A stretch of 64,000 bases of DNA from Pycnococcus provasolii (GCA_049487715.1 CP150574.1:372001-436000); one strand, 5' to 3'. Shown: positions 45,693 to 56,026, counted from the first letter of the stretch. Numbers and translations are program-made. Notes: generated by a model not told the origin, from the letters alone.

Positions 45693-46997
45693 TCACCTAC
45701 CGCTAGCAGCAGGCATCACGTGCCCCTCACAAGTTCCAAATCCGACGCGAAAGCCGTCGCCCTGCGCACATCCTGTCATCACGACGTTGTCGCCGTCCTG
45801 CACAAACGTTCGTGTCACGCCATTCCCAAGGTCAAGCGGACGCGTTCCTTGCCAAGACAATTCGAGCATGCTGCCGAACGAGCTCGCATCCGAACCGCTG
45901 ATCGTGCCGCTCGCAAACAAATCTCCCGGCCGCATGTTGCACCCCGTGACGGTGTGATGCGCGAGCATCTGCTTCGCCGTCCAGTAGAGATGCTTGTAGT
46001 TGCTCCTGCAAACCACCGATGCGCCTTCGCCGCTCGCAGGCTCGATCGCCACCTCCAGGTCGATGTCGAACGTGTGGCGGTCCTTTTCCGTGAGGTACGG
46101 GAGAACGGGCGCGAGATCCTGCACCGGAGCATTTGTGCGAAACGGCGCAAGCGCGTCAAGCGTGACAATCCAAGGCGATATCGTGGTTGCCCAGTTCTTC
46201 GCACCAAATGGGCCAAGAGGCACGTACTCGTACTTCTGCACGTCGCGCGCCGACCAGTCGTTCATGAGTGTCATGCCAAAGATCTTGTCCTCAGCCTCGT
46301 CGACACCTATGGAGGTCCCCATATCGTTTCCCGTTCCGACGAATACCGCCATCTCGAGCTCGAAGTCGACAGTGCGACACGGCCCGTGCGTCGGGTCTGC
46401 AGACGGGTCAGGTCGCAGCTGTCCGCTGGGGTGCACGACGGGCGTCCCTGAGACGACGACGGAAGACGCTCGTCCGTGGTATCCGACGGGCATCGTCTTC
46501 CAGTTTTCCATGAGCGCTTTTTCCGGCGGACCCCCGCGAAACATCACGCCCACGTTAGTTGCGTGTTCCTTGCTGCAGTAGAAGTCCGTGTAGTCGCCGA
46601 TGGTGCACGGCAGTGTCATTTTCACTTGAGAGGCGTCGTGCATGACTTTGCTTTGCAGAGATTCGTCGTCGTGGATGTCGCGGCGTCCTCCTATCGTGAA
46701 CAGCTCTTGTATGCGTGTTCTCACAGAACGCCACGCGGGTCGTCCTAACGCCATGAAGGCGTTCAGCGTGGATTGGGCGGTGAAGGCTGAGCGCACGCTG
46801 AGTCCCGCGTGCGTGGTGAGGTCGTCAAGGAGTCCTGCATCTGCGAGTGCGTTGAGTGAGATGATGTACGTGTTGATGCGCGTCACGCAGCACGCGGAGG
46901 AGGAGTCGGGAAGCACGCCTGCACCGAACGGGATGTTTTCGAGTGAGAAGTCGTCGAGGGGCGTGTAAGCAGGCAGCCAGCACGGAAGCGCGGGCAT
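45693..46997 (-). CDS. FAH: Fumarylacetoacetase
   Basis: 434 residues, the family's usual length. It hydrolyses fumarylacetoacetate to fumarate and acetoacetate, the last step of tyrosine breakdown. The N-terminal domain (FSLENIPFGAG) precedes the FAH catalytic domain: IGDYTDFYCSKEHATNVGVM with the metal-ligand Asp and the general-base His, TVDFELEMAVFVG with two Glu ligands, LMNDWSARDVQKYEYVPLGP with the fourth metal-ligand Asp, FGAKNW with Lys, and a late GDLFASGTISGSD. All catalytic residues I know of are present. The start ATG at 46995-46997 gives the normal N-terminus. Confidence 0.95.
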   Translation of the reverse strand: MPALPCWLPAYTPLDDFSLENIPFGAGVLPDSSSACCVTRINTYIISLNALADAGLLDDLTTHAGLSVRSAFTAQSTLNAFMALGRPAWRSVRTRIQELFTIGGRRDIHDDESLQSKVMHDASQVKMTLPCTIGDYTDFYCSKEHATNVGVMFRGGPPEKALMENWKTMPVGYHGRASSVVVSGTPVVHPSGQLRPDPSADPTHGPCRTVDFELEMAVFVGTGNDMGTSIGVDEAEDKIFGMTLMNDWSARDVQKYEYVPLGPFGAKNWATTISPWIVTLDALAPFRTNAPVQDLAPVLPYLTEKDRHTFDIDLEVAIEPASGEGASVVCRSNYKHLYWTAKQMLAHHTVTGCNMRPGDLFASGTISGSDASSFGSMLELSWQGTRPLDLGNGVTRTFVQDGDNVVMTGCAQGDGFRVGFGTCEGHVMPAASGR

Positions 46998-48341
46998 GAC
47001 GCGTACAGTATATTATTATTTATTTGTGTGTGCGTGTGCTGACACGTCGTCGTCGTCGTCCGTTACCCTATCGTGTAGACCTCTCAGTTAGGGTTTGACT
47101 TTGGGGTGCTTGCTATCATAGCTAGCTAGGGTTACGATTTTCTTTCTTTCTTTCGTTTCTGAGTTGAGTTTTCTGAGGGGTGGATTTGGTGGTGGTCGTC
47201 TCTGGTCGTCTCTGGTCGTCTCTGGTCGTGTATGGTCGGACTCCTGAGAGTCGGACAGCATGAATTCTGGAGTTGTGGGGAGGCTGTTGGGTGAGAGAAG
47301 GATCAACACCTTTGGGCTTGGCATCCTGTGGATTGGAAGGTGGAGCGATCGTGCGCGCTGCGTTCATGCCATCCGGAACGAAGGGTTCGCGAAGCTTGCA
47401 AGGAGATGACTCCCACATGCTCTTTTGGTGCGAGCGCAACGGACGAGGGACGAGGAACGCGCACGAGACGACGGAGCGAGATTGAAATAAAGAATTTCAC
47501 GAAAATTCGCGAATATTCTTGAGCCAAAAATAATGCTTAATGTACGCGCAAGCACAGACAGCATTTCCTTCAAAGCTCCGCCGAGTGACACCAATACTTG
47601 GTCAAATGACCTGATACGGGAATATATTTATGTAGTAGGTACGGTACGGCACCACTCCATTGGTCTTGGACTCTTGGGCGTGATGATTGACCGGATCCTG
47701 GGAAAGATCCGTCTTAGACGTTCTCCCCCTCTCTTTGACCGGATTCGTTTGGTTTGGATCCACCAAGAGGAGCTGGGATCCCTTTGGAGACTTGGCAAGC
47801 GCAAGAGGAAGAAGATGATGACCAAAGCAACAGGAGATGGAGCAAACACAAGCCTGGTTTGAATGCCCTGTGGTGTCTGTTCTTTTGTGGCCCTCCGAGG
47901 TGTCACGCGCTTCGTCAGATCTCTCCCCTGAGAGTCCCAGTCCGGAGAAGGAGAGGGCAGACGCGGACGAGACGCGTTTTGGTTTTGGTTTCCCCCCCCC
48001 TCCTTCTCCGACGCTCCTATTGAATATTCTATCTGTCCTTTTTTTTCCCCCTTTCTCTTCTCACGCTAGTCCTTTTGGACATTCCGTTTCCGACTCATCT
48101 CCCTCTCATCGTAAACTTTATTGTGTTCTTCTTCATTGTATCTGTGGTATCGTGTTGTGTTGCTTTAAGTCATAAGTGTCTTGTCTTCTTATTCTTATTG
48201 ACTCACACTCTCTCTATCCGCGTTCATCTCTTTCCCTCTCCTCTCCGTTCATCTTTCTCATCCCGGAACTTTCTCACTTCCCTCTTAAGAATCCCTGGTT
48301 TTGTTTTGATTTCAAATAAAAACAAATAAATAGATTGAAAT
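46998..48341. other. FAH/NAA40 divergent interval
   Basis: No supported gene in about 1.3 kb. A TCTGGTCGTC-type 10-base unit is repeated about four times at 47191-47240. GGATCC/GGATCCC boxes occur at 47690-47785, roughly 550 bases upstream of NAA40. 47990-48300 is T/C-rich and probably forms the promoter and 5' leader of NAA40. Confidence 0.5.
47191..47240. repeat. 10-bp tandem repeat, about four copies
   Basis: Unit TCTGGTCGTC with edge variants (GGTGGTCGTC at the left, TCTGGTCGTG at the right). Non-coding. Confidence 0.75.
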
Positions 48342-49520
48342 ATGGCACGCTCGAAGAAGGGGAGCAGCCATTCTGCGAGATCTTTGGTGAAACCTGCCGT
48401 GCCTACTTCGAAACGTGACTTCTCCTCCATCATGTTCGCCAACTCCGTGGACCCCTCGAGCGGTATGCCGCTCGTGTCGTCGTTGGAGGAGTCGAAAAAC
48501 GCCATCAAAAGGGCGCTCGTGGAACCTGTGGCAATCGCTGTGCCACTGACGACGGAGGGAGGAGATGACGCGACGGCTGACGACACGAAGCCACAACAAC
48601 AAACGGTCGTCAAGTTGCAGAACCGCGACGTCTCCAAGCTACTCGCACCCGCATTCCTCAAACTCGCCAACCACAATATCGACGCAGACATCTCGTTCCG
48701 AGCGGGCGCGTTACAGCCGCAGGAACGAGCGTGGGCGTTCGCGCTCGTCAAACGACACTCGCAGCGGCTCTTCGAGCAGAGCGGGTTCGGATGGGACGAC
48801 CAGGAACAGCTCGCGGCACTCTGCGCGCCCGAGGCGAGGCACCTCGTCGTGTACGGGCGCGTCAAGGATGACGAGCAGACGGACCCGAACGCAGAAGACG
48901 TCAGACGACCTCTCGCGTTCGCGTCGTTCCGGTTCACGCTCGAGGGGGAGATCCTGCGTGTCGTCGCCGGGTCGCCCACGCTGTTCATCACCGACATACA
49001 CGTCGACGCGAGCGCGCGACGCCGTGGCATCGGCAGGCGCCTCGTCGCGTGCATGGAGACGATGGCGCACGCTGTGGGCATGAGCTGCGTGCACGTCGCA
49101 CACCTGCGCCACGACGCGCTCGCCGCGTCGTTCGCCGCCTCCACGCTCAAGGGGTACACGCCCGCACGCTTCGACATGCTTGGAGCGGAGGCGGAGAAGC
49201 GTGCCGCGCAGAACACGGAGGCGTGCGTGCTCGCCAAGGCGCTGACGTCGAAAAGCTCGCTCGAGCAGCCCAAGACGGCGGCGTGGCTCGCCGCGCCACC
49301 TGCGCCGATGGTGGAGAGCGGTTGGGAAGCAGTCCCGCTCGAGATGGACGAGCCGCAGAGTGGTGACGGCGACGACGAAATCGACGAGCTCTTCAACGAG
49401 CTGATCGATTCCTTCCGCGAGAGACAGGGCCGCGATCCGACGGACGACGAGGTGGCTATGTGGCGCAAGCAGCTGCAAGAGCACCTTGAGGATGGACATG
49501 GATTCGTGCCTGTGCTATGA
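48342..49520 (+). CDS. NAA40: N-alpha-acetyltransferase 40 (NatD)-like
   Basis: 392 residues. NatD acetylates the N-terminus of histones H4 and H2A. The GNAT domain spans about residues 105-300: the NAA40-type helix QERAWAFALVKRHSQRLFEQ followed by SGFGWDDQEQ, ASFRFTLEGEILRVVAGSPT, FITDIHVDASARRRGIGRRL with the acetyl-CoA-binding RxxGIG loop near residue 225, and HVAHLRHDALAASFAAS. It is longer than animal NAA40 by N-terminal basic residues and a C-terminal acidic extension ending EHLEDGHGFVPVL. The FGWDD segment matches the family's WGWKD. It is strongly G/C-rich at third positions. Confidence 0.82.
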   Translation: MARSKKGSSHSARSLVKPAVPTSKRDFSSIMFANSVDPSSGMPLVSSLEESKNAIKRALVEPVAIAVPLTTEGGDDATADDTKPQQQTVVKLQNRDVSKLLAPAFLKLANHNIDADISFRAGALQPQERAWAFALVKRHSQRLFEQSGFGWDDQEQLAALCAPEARHLVVYGRVKDDEQTDPNAEDVRRPLAFASFRFTLEGEILRVVAGSPTLFITDIHVDASARRRGIGRRLVACMETMAHAVGMSCVHVAHLRHDALAASFAASTLKGYTPARFDMLGAEAEKRAAQNTEACVLAKALTSKSSLEQPKTAAWLAAPPAPMVESGWEAVPLEMDEPQSGDGDDEIDELFNELIDSFRERQGRDPTDDEVAMWRKQLQEHLEDGHGFVPVL

Positions 49521-50042
49521 CGCAACATGGACGTTACAGCCTTTTTTGGGAATCGGCGGAATCACATATAATAGCAGCGCCGCGCGTGGCTGAAGCGCGC
49601 GCGCGTTCGAAATCTCATGTAAAAAATTGAAAAAATGTTTGGATAGGTCAGATACTGTTCTAGGTTACCCACCCACTGCACGCGTACCGGGACGGCACGT
49701 CTGGACTGGTGGTACCACTTCTGCATGCGTCCCTGCTGTACGCTTCGTGTAGTACTGGATGGCGTCTGAGCCCTTTGCCTCCTATTGTGAGAAAAAGAAG
49801 GAGAGCGCATAGCCCTCACCCGGAGGCGGAGCGACGCCATTGGCGCCATCCCGGGACAGAAGGGCATGCTCCATAACGCCAGGCCGGATCCAAACCCCGA
49901 CCAACCAGAAGAAAAGTTGGGAGTGGGTTTGAATTTGAGTCAATTTTCACATCTATCTGTCGTATCTGTCAAATCTCGTTCTTTCCCTGCCGCGCGGCGC
50001 TGACAACACCAACAGTAGTAAGTAGTAACACGACGCTGCAGC
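49521..50042. other. Intergenic region upstream of the beta-lactamase-like gene
   Basis: No gene. 49835-49905 carries GGCGCCATCCCGGGAC and GGCCGGATCCAAACCCC, resembling a reverse-orientation upstream element about 140 to 200 bases before the next start. Confidence 0.4.
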
Positions 50043-51380
50043 ATGATGATGATGACGATGACGATGACGATGATGGCAGCTACCTATATGATTGTGCTCA
50101 CGACTCCTACTACTATAGAAGCCTTTCAGCAGAACCTGCCGAGCCTTCCGAGACTCCCACGACTGCCAGACAGCCTCCCACGAATCCCAGACAGCCTCCC
50201 GCGGCCACCAACTCAAATGATGCCGCCCTTTCTTCAACGACAACAACAACAGCAGGAGGAGGAGCAGGAACAACAAAAATCAACTTCATCGACAGCGCCG
50301 ACGACGAGTCAACAAATGATGGCGGTCGAGTCGTCGAATGATTCAAGTCAACAGCAGTACTTCTACGTGCCCAGTGCGAGCAGCCTTGAATCCATCACGA
50401 CAACGCCATCTTCCGCGATAATTCCCTCATCCAGTGGATGGATGCCGGCTTCGTCAAATCGTGATAGTGCACTGACTCGAAGCGCAATTGACGCCGCAGC
50501 AGACAGCTACCGTGGGACAGGATGCTTGGCCATCGCAAAGGGAGGAAAGCTGCTCGGCAGCTCGGGCGATATCGACACAGGAGGACGCTTCACCTGGAGC
50601 GTCGCCAAGTCCCTCGTAGGAACTCTCGTCGGTGCACTCGACATGGACGTGCGCCGCCCAGCTTCTGCATACGGCTTTCGAGGCCGTCGTGATGATATGA
50701 GCGTCGCAAGCTTCATGGCTATGAACACGTCTGGAAGCTTTTCGTACTCGACAGGGATCGTGGGTGATGTGGCATCCATGGCGCTCGATGCCGCAGGTGT
50801 GCGAAAAATCGCTCGTACACGTCCACCGGGAAGCCTGAATCGCGTGCTCACTGAAAATTTATACAATAAGATTGGGATGCGGTCGACGCGCGCGATGGAC
50901 AACGGTGGCTCTGCCATCACAAGCAGCTGCTCTGATCTCCTCCGCCTTGCTCTGCTGTGGACACGCCGAGGACAATGGGGTTCGACGACCGTGTTTACGC
51001 AAGAGTACGCGCGACTAGCGACAACCTCAGCTCCGAGCAATGCAGGCTACGGTAAGTCTACCACTAACCACCAAAACAAACCAAAAAAAAACAATCACTA
51101 ACAACCCAACACAGGTCTTCTTTTGTACTTAAATTCGGCTGGCGTCGGCGAGCCGTGGTCGCACGCCATTCAACGAGGCACAGGTCCTCTTCTTCCGAAC
51201 GCGCCGGCAGACACGGTGCTTGCGCTCGGCATTGGCGGGCAGTACTTCCTGTCTATCCCCAGCCTAGACATTGCCATTTCGCGTCTCGCGACGCGCAACT
51301 GCGTCGGCTGCCAGGGCTTAGATGCCGCGCGCGCGGCTTGGTCGAGCTTATTGGCCAGCGGCGTACTTGGGCCGAACTAA
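50043..51380 (+). CDS. Beta-lactamase/transpeptidase-like serine hydrolase, two exons
   Basis: 424 residues after removing a 63-nt intron (51052-51114; GTAAGT...ACAG). The Met-rich hydrophobic start (MMAATYMIVLTTPTTIEAFQ) looks like a signal peptide. A Pro/Gln/Ser-rich linker follows to about residue 150. The class C beta-lactamase-type domain has the nucleophile motif in FTWSVAKSLVGTLVG (SxxK), FSYSTGIVGD as a likely YxN-region equivalent, and TRAMDNGGSAITSSCSDLLR. Exon 2 gives GLLLYLNSAGVGEPWSHAIQ and ends SGVLGPN. The region between SxxK and YSTG is shorter than usual, so activity is uncertain. Related proteins in eukaryotes (LACTB-like) are proteases or esterases. Confidence 0.7.
51052..51114 (+). 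other. Intron of the beta-lactamase-like gene
   Basis: A consensus GTAAGT donor and AACACAG acceptor, 63 nt, A/C-rich, interrupting a Gly codon (G|GT). Removal joins GYG to LLLYLNSAG. Confidence 0.9.
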
Positions 51381-51478
51381 ACAACTGAAAGAAGGAGAAA
51401 AGGTAGTCGAAGAAGGAACGAATCTTAGTTGTAAATGAAAGATTCTTTGATGCAGAAATTAGCATTACTTAATTGCTA

Positions 51479-53572
51479 CTACTTCGCCACCCCACCCTTC
51501 GTGACATGCATAACAAGAACCGCGATGCAGCGAAAGACAAGCACGTATGCCACGAGCACCACTGGACCAAGCCACTCCATTTTCGCGTCTAGGCTGAGAG
51601 ATTTCGCCTGCGCATCAGTGATGCGATGCTCGGCGGGAACGTCGGATGCGAGAAAGAACGCGGATGCCAACGAGGAGAACGTGTAGAAAAAGGGTGACGC
51701 GTACTGAATCCAAAAGACCCAAACTGGCATGATCTCTTCATTCGATGTAAACCCATTGAAAAGGCTTAAGATTGTCAACAGAAAGGCTGCGAGTGTGTTT
51801 GCACTTTCGTGGTCATTCACACTCGCGCTGACGACTGCTAGCAGCGAGTCAATTGCCAGGAATCCAAGCGCCTGCACGACCAAGAAGTACACGTAGCGCC
51901 TCGCTTCGAATCCGGCAATGAAGTAAGCCAGTATGCTGAAGAGGAAGATTGTCGACAAGCTAGAGAAGAGACTGATGATCGCCTTGCTGAGTGAGTATGC
52001 CCACGAGCCATAAAGCTTTTCGCCGTGGCACTCCGCAGCATACATCGCCTTTTCAGAAATCACCGTGGGAAGGTAATTGAATGAAAACAAAGCGCTTGTC
52101 AAACTGGCCATGAATAAGAAGCTGCTTTGCGCGAAAACGTTGTTTGTGCTCCTGGTTTGAAAGAATGCAAGGCCAAGCACAACGCCGATGATCGCGGAGG
52201 ATGCATAATTGACCACGAGAAACTCAGTGTCACGCACAACCTGCCTCCAATCGCGTGATTGAAGAGAACGGAGCTGGGCAATGAAAGGGGACGATGAACC
52301 TGGTGTATGAGGCTGAGCAAAGAATTTCGAGTGTTCAAGCACGATGGAACGTGTGGATCGTCCAGCTGGCAGGTGCTTGACCTTGTTATTCACATCGGGC
52401 GCAATCTGTGACTCGTACGTTCGCAAGAGGGCAGCAGATGGCTCATTCGCTGATGCCAGATCAAGCAATCGGTCAGGCAGAGCCGCCTCCTCGTCGGGTT
52501 TGCGTGGGAAACCAGCCGTGCTGAGATACTCGACCAAGAGCGATGGCTCGCCTTGGTAGACGGCATGTCCGTTGTAGCTGAAGCATAGGACACTCGAAAA
52601 CATCCAGAACACCTCAATTCTTGGCTGGTGAATCACAAGAGCAAACGACATCTTGAATGCCGCAGCCATGCTCCGAAGAGCTCGAAGTGCGAGCAGGGAA
52701 TCCGTCGCCGACAAACCGCTCGTGATCTCGTCGCCGAAGAGCAAGGAGGGGCCTGTTACGAGACCCTTTGCAAGAGTCAGGCGTCGTCGTTGTCCACCAC
52801 TTATGCCTCGCTTCTTCTCACCTCCAATCAAGCTGTCACGCACGTGCCACAAACCAAGCACGCGGAGCAGCATATCGACGTGGTGCTCGCGTAGCTTTGC
52901 AACCCTGCGGATGATAGGATCCTCGTCGTCGTTGTTGTCACCGTCGTTGAGGTACGAGTAGTCTGCCTTGAGATGGCTAACGAACATGAGCTCCTCGCGC
53001 ACTGTCAGCGTCGCACACAGCAAGTCGCCTTGTGAAACATACGACACGAATCGGCTCGTCCAATCGTCCGCAGGATGGCCATTGTACAGCACGCTTCCAC
53101 GCCAAGGCGTCGTTTTTCGTCCAGAAAGGATGTCAAGCAGGCTTGATTTCCCGCATCCTGATGGACCCATGATGGCAAGTATAGTGCCAGGTGGAACGCT
53201 GCCGCTCACCGGGTGCAGGATTGTCTTCCTCTTTGCCATCGTCGTCGTCGATGTGGCGGCGGAAGGTTGCTTCTGTTGGCGGCATCGGCGAAAACAACAA
53301 CACAACGGCGTCGAGGTTGTTGTTGTTGTGGGCTTGATCGGAAGGTCGAATGCAACGTCTGCGAACGACAGGTGAATTTCCATCGCCTTTTCAAACTCCT
53401 CGCTTGGTGCCGTCTCCCTTTGCCGTTCCTCCGGGTAGAAGAGACGCATGGCGTCGTGCGCGGAGGCAAGCGTCGGCACAACATTAGAAGAATCTTCAAC
53501 TTCTTCATCTTGGTTTCCTTCGACTGGCAAGTCGTCATCGTTGACGTTGACTTCGACAGTAGACGACGACAT
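51479..53572 (-). CDS. ABCG-type half-transporter with altered D-loop
   Basis: 697 residues from the ATG at 53570-53572. NBD then TMD. Walker A GPSGCGKSS is at 136-144, Q-loop YVSQGDLLCATLTVREE, signature ISGGQRRRLTLAKGL from about 257, and Walker B LLFGDE at 277-282. The usual DEPTSGLDS/A is instead DEITSGLSATDS: the Pro is Ile and the D-loop Asp is Ser. The H-loop VIHQPR is intact. A six-helix domain follows from about residue 440 (LVVNYASSAIIGVVLGLAFF; FIAGFEARRYVYFLVVQALG). Substrate unknown. The catalytic Glu is kept, so it is probably active, but the D-loop change could alter coupling between the two sites. Confidence 0.88.
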   Translation of the reverse strand: MSSSTVEVNVNDDDLPVEGNQDEEVEDSSNVVPTLASAHDAMRLFYPEERQRETAPSEEFEKAMEIHLSFADVAFDLPIKPTTTTTSTPLCCCFRRCRQQKQPSAATSTTTMAKRKTILHPVSGSVPPGTILAIMGPSGCGKSSLLDILSGRKTTPWRGSVLYNGHPADDWTSRFVSYVSQGDLLCATLTVREELMFVSHLKADYSYLNDGDNNDDEDPIIRRVAKLREHHVDMLLRVLGLWHVRDSLIGGEKKRGISGGQRRRLTLAKGLVTGPSLLFGDEITSGLSATDSLLALRALRSMAAAFKMSFALVIHQPRIEVFWMFSSVLCFSYNGHAVYQGEPSLLVEYLSTAGFPRKPDEEAALPDRLLDLASANEPSAALLRTYESQIAPDVNNKVKHLPAGRSTRSIVLEHSKFFAQPHTPGSSSPFIAQLRSLQSRDWRQVVRDTEFLVVNYASSAIIGVVLGLAFFQTRSTNNVFAQSSFLFMASLTSALFSFNYLPTVISEKAMYAAECHGEKLYGSWAYSLSKAIISLFSSLSTIFLFSILAYFIAGFEARRYVYFLVVQALGFLAIDSLLAVVSASVNDHESANTLAAFLLTILSLFNGFTSNEEIMPVWVFWIQYASPFFYTFSSLASAFFLASDVPAEHRITDAQAKSLSLDAKMEWLGPVVLVAYVLVFRCIAVLVMHVTKGGVAK

Positions 53573-53853
53573 CGCGATACGCACCACCAAGCAAGCTTGG
53601 AAGAAAAACGAACGTCGTCACGCTGATGCCGATCGCCTAGGGCGACGACACAGACGCGACTACGGAGGGGAGCAAGGAATGACCTCCCGCCGCCTGCGCG
53701 CCCGCCTGGTTCGGGGAATACCCTTCGGGACACAAAAATGACGGGGTTTACAACTTTTCATCACACCCCTTTTTGCTTCGAAAACCCAATTCGCCGGGCT
53801 GTCCAATCAGCATCACCTCCCGGCGCTCGCTCACTCGGAACTGAAAAACGATC

Positions 53854-54384
53854 ATGGCGGATAATAATCCTCCTCCTCGAAGTAGTAACAACCATGGCTC
53901 GCTGTGCCTGTCTCTGACGCTCTCCCAACCTGCGTGTCTGGCGGCGGCTGGATGCGGTGCCAAGTGCGTGGCGGCGGCGATGGCGACGTGCCGCGAGGCG
54001 CGTGACGCGGCGCGAGGCGCGCACGAGGTGCAAAAGCGTGTGATTGAAGTACGCGTGCACAACCATGGGACGATACAATCGTTACAGGATCCGAGCTTAC
54101 CACATTTGGGACCATCTAACGGCATATTTGTCGGCGGGCGGGATCCGACGAAAGAATTGGAGGAGGCGTGCGAGATGGTGGCGCTCATGTCAGTGGATGC
54201 GACGAAGGGACGCGTGCTCTTCACCGTAACGCTCGGATGCCACAATGCGTGTCCCAGCAATCCCGGCGAGTGCTTTTGTACGGAAAGTGATAGTTTCGCC
54301 GTGCGCGCTCTCGTTCGGCACCTCGGCACATGGTCGTGGGTTCCCGTGCTGACAGTCTACAACCTCGTCACCAGTTGCGACTGA
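53854..54384 (+). CDS. Hypothetical protein, first part of an interrupted frame
   Basis: 176 residues (MADNNPPPRSSNNHGSLCLS; KRVIEVRVHNHGTIQSLQDP; GRDPTKELEEACEMVALMSV; GTWSWVPVLTVYNLVTSCD) ending at TGA 54382-54384. A second TGA follows directly and then the same frame continues with protein-like sequence to 55239. The Cys-rich middle (CHNACPSNPGECFC) may bind metal. I recognise no family. It is divergent to the ABCG gene, sharing a 280-bp interval with GGGGAATACCC palindromic sequence near 53710-53725. Confidence 0.5.
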   Translation: MADNNPPPRSSNNHGSLCLSLTLSQPACLAAAGCGAKCVAAAMATCREARDAARGAHEVQKRVIEVRVHNHGTIQSLQDPSLPHLGPSNGIFVGGRDPTKELEEACEMVALMSVDATKGRVLFTVTLGCHNACPSNPGECFCTESDSFAVRALVRHLGTWSWVPVLTVYNLVTSCD

Positions 54385-54387
54385 TGA

Positions 54388-55239
54388 CGCGTTGATGAGG
54401 TTATCGCCGTCGCGTCCACAAGTGCCGAACGTGAGCTGAACGATGCGCTCGATCTCGATGATGGACAGCTCGGGTTCGTGGTGCGCACGCTCATTGAAAA
54501 ATCAAATGTGCGCCACCACGGAGGTAAGAATCCGTGGTCGTACATGAAAGCAGTGCATGCATGGAACAAGTACCGCACGCACACACTGCCAGATCGCTGG
54601 ACGTTCCGCGAGACTACCGGTGGTCTCGATTTCCCACCACCACCACCTCCTCAAGAGTGGTCAGGCATATACCCAAAACGGCCACGTTCGCTGGACGGCG
54701 ACGCACTTGACGACGACATGGCGCGTTGCTTTCCCCGCGGATGGACTTGTGCTGCGCCTGACGACGACTTGCCCGAGAAGTGCAAGAAGATCGTCACGTA
54801 CATCGATATGCCCCCGCCGTTTAGTATTCCAACGAGCTTTTGCCACTCGCTCGTAAGTGGCAACACTTGGCCCCCCTTGGGCGCCCGTTATAACATGGAG
54901 CTCCACTGGACGTGTCCACGCTTCATGGTGCTTGGAGTGGAGCGCCTCTTCATCGGTTACGGACCGTTGGCAGACGCCAACGGCAACGGAGAGCCTGACG
55001 CACGCATATTCACAACAGCGAACTTCGATGAGCTCATTGCCGGATGGAACCGAGAGCCACCGGCTGAGTTTGAAACCTTCGAGTTGCTCGAGGCGTGGCG
55101 TGATGACATCATCGAGACTCGCACAGTTAACGCATGGGCGATGGTATCTCGCCTGGAAGCTCATCGAGGTCATACGGACGAGGACGACGACTTTTCAGAA
55201 GACTTTTCAGAAGACGAGGATGTTTGGGTAACTGTGTAA
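54388..55239 (+). CDS. Hypothetical protein, second part of an interrupted frame
   Basis: In the same frame as the preceding ORF and separated only by TGA TGA. It reads RVDEVIAVASTSAERELNDA, RTLIEKSNVRHHGGKNPWSY, FCHSLVSGNTWPPLGARYNM, PRFMVLGVERLFIGYGPLAD and an acidic tail. There is no ATG near its start (the first is at 54544), so it is unlikely to be a separate gene. Either the two parts form one protein of about 460 residues with an unrecognised intron over the stops, or the gene is broken. No domain recognised. Confidence 0.45.
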   Translation, partial: RVDEVIAVASTSAERELNDALDLDDGQLGFVVRTLIEKSNVRHHGGKNPWSYMKAVHAWNKYRTHTLPDRWTFRETTGGLDFPPPPPPQEWSGIYPKRPRSLDGDALDDDMARCFPRGWTCAAPDDDLPEKCKKIVTYIDMPPPFSIPTSFCHSLVSGNTWPPLGARYNMELHWTCPRFMVLGVERLFIGYGPLADANGNGEPDARIFTTANFDELIAGWNREPPAEFETFELLEAWRDDIIETRTVNAWAMVSRLEAHRGHTDEDDDFSEDFSEDEDVWVTV

Positions 55240-55381
55240 ACTGTGTGTAACTTTCCAGACAAACACACAACAAATTAATATGTACAGTGCGTGTTGACGA
55301 TAATGACAAAGCCGGCAGTCCATCAGCACTGAGCGCCACCGTGAAGGGTCTCTAAAGAACATGTTTTTGATTACCTCGAGT

Positions 55382-56026
55382 TCATTTCCACCAACACGTG
55401 TCTGAGTGACCGTCATCGGAGACGCACAACGAAACATCTTCGTCATCTTCACCTGTGCCCCATGAAAGTAGTCCAAGCGACCGAAACCAGTCGAGCTCCG
55501 TTCTCGCCTCGTGGATTGCAAGCCGCATTGTCTTGATCGCACTTTGCATGCGACTCCAGAAATCGCGATGTTCTCCCTTCAAGATTGCGTTGTCATCCCT
55601 CTCTTGATCCCTCTCCTTGCGCAGCTCGTCCCTCTCCTTTCGCAACTGTTCCACCTCTCGCATCCGTTCACTCAGCAGAGCAAGAACGTCAGTGAAATCT
55701 TTCTCGAGCCGATTTCTTGCTTGCTCAGCAACCTCCAAGCGCGCTCGCGTATTATCGTCGTCGTCGTGGTCGTCGTCGTCGTCCAGTGTACTTTCGTCCT
55801 CCTCCACGAAAAGGCGTCGCTGTGGCGAAACGTAGAACGCCGATGGTGATGGCACACCTGCCGCCTTTCGTCTTCGAGCCGTGTCGTTGTTGCTGCCGTC
55901 GTCGTCGTCGCCGCCGTCGTCGTCGTCTCTTATTACCTTGCCGTACAGCCTCATCTCGCGGGAGATGCGATTTTTCTCCTTCTGCTTTGTTGTTGGATGT
56001 GATGATGCGACGGGAGTCGGAGCCAT
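55382..56026 (-). CDS. Hypothetical acidic coiled-coil protein
   Basis: At least 214 residues from the ATG at 56026 (MAPTPVASSHPTTKQKEKNR). Two Asp-rich stretches are followed by a heptad-like coiled coil (ERMREVEQLRKERDELRKER), a helix FWSRMQSAIKTMRLAIHEAR and an acidic end. The same frame is open upstream to about 56295 with Ser/Thr/Pro/Asn-rich sequence but no ATG. An ATG at 56307-56309 (MSSSSSLPHGG) lies one base out of phase, so the true start may be there after a shift or a missed splice. No family recognised. Confidence 0.5.
   Translation of the reverse strand: MAPTPVASSHPTTKQKEKNRISREMRLYGKVIRDDDDGGDDDDGSNNDTARRRKAAGVPSPSAFYVSPQRRLFVEEDESTLDDDDDHDDDDNTRARLEVAEQARNRLEKDFTDVLALLSERMREVEQLRKERDELRKERDQERDDNAILKGEHRDFWSRMQSAIKTMRLAIHEARTELDWFRSLGLLSWGTGEDDEDVSLCVSDDGHSDTCWWK

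Noticed and set aside
54382-54387. Selenocysteine or stop-codon reassignment at TGA TGA
   Set aside because: Two adjacent Sec codons would be extraordinary, I see no SECIS-like stem, and TGA ends many normal genes here.
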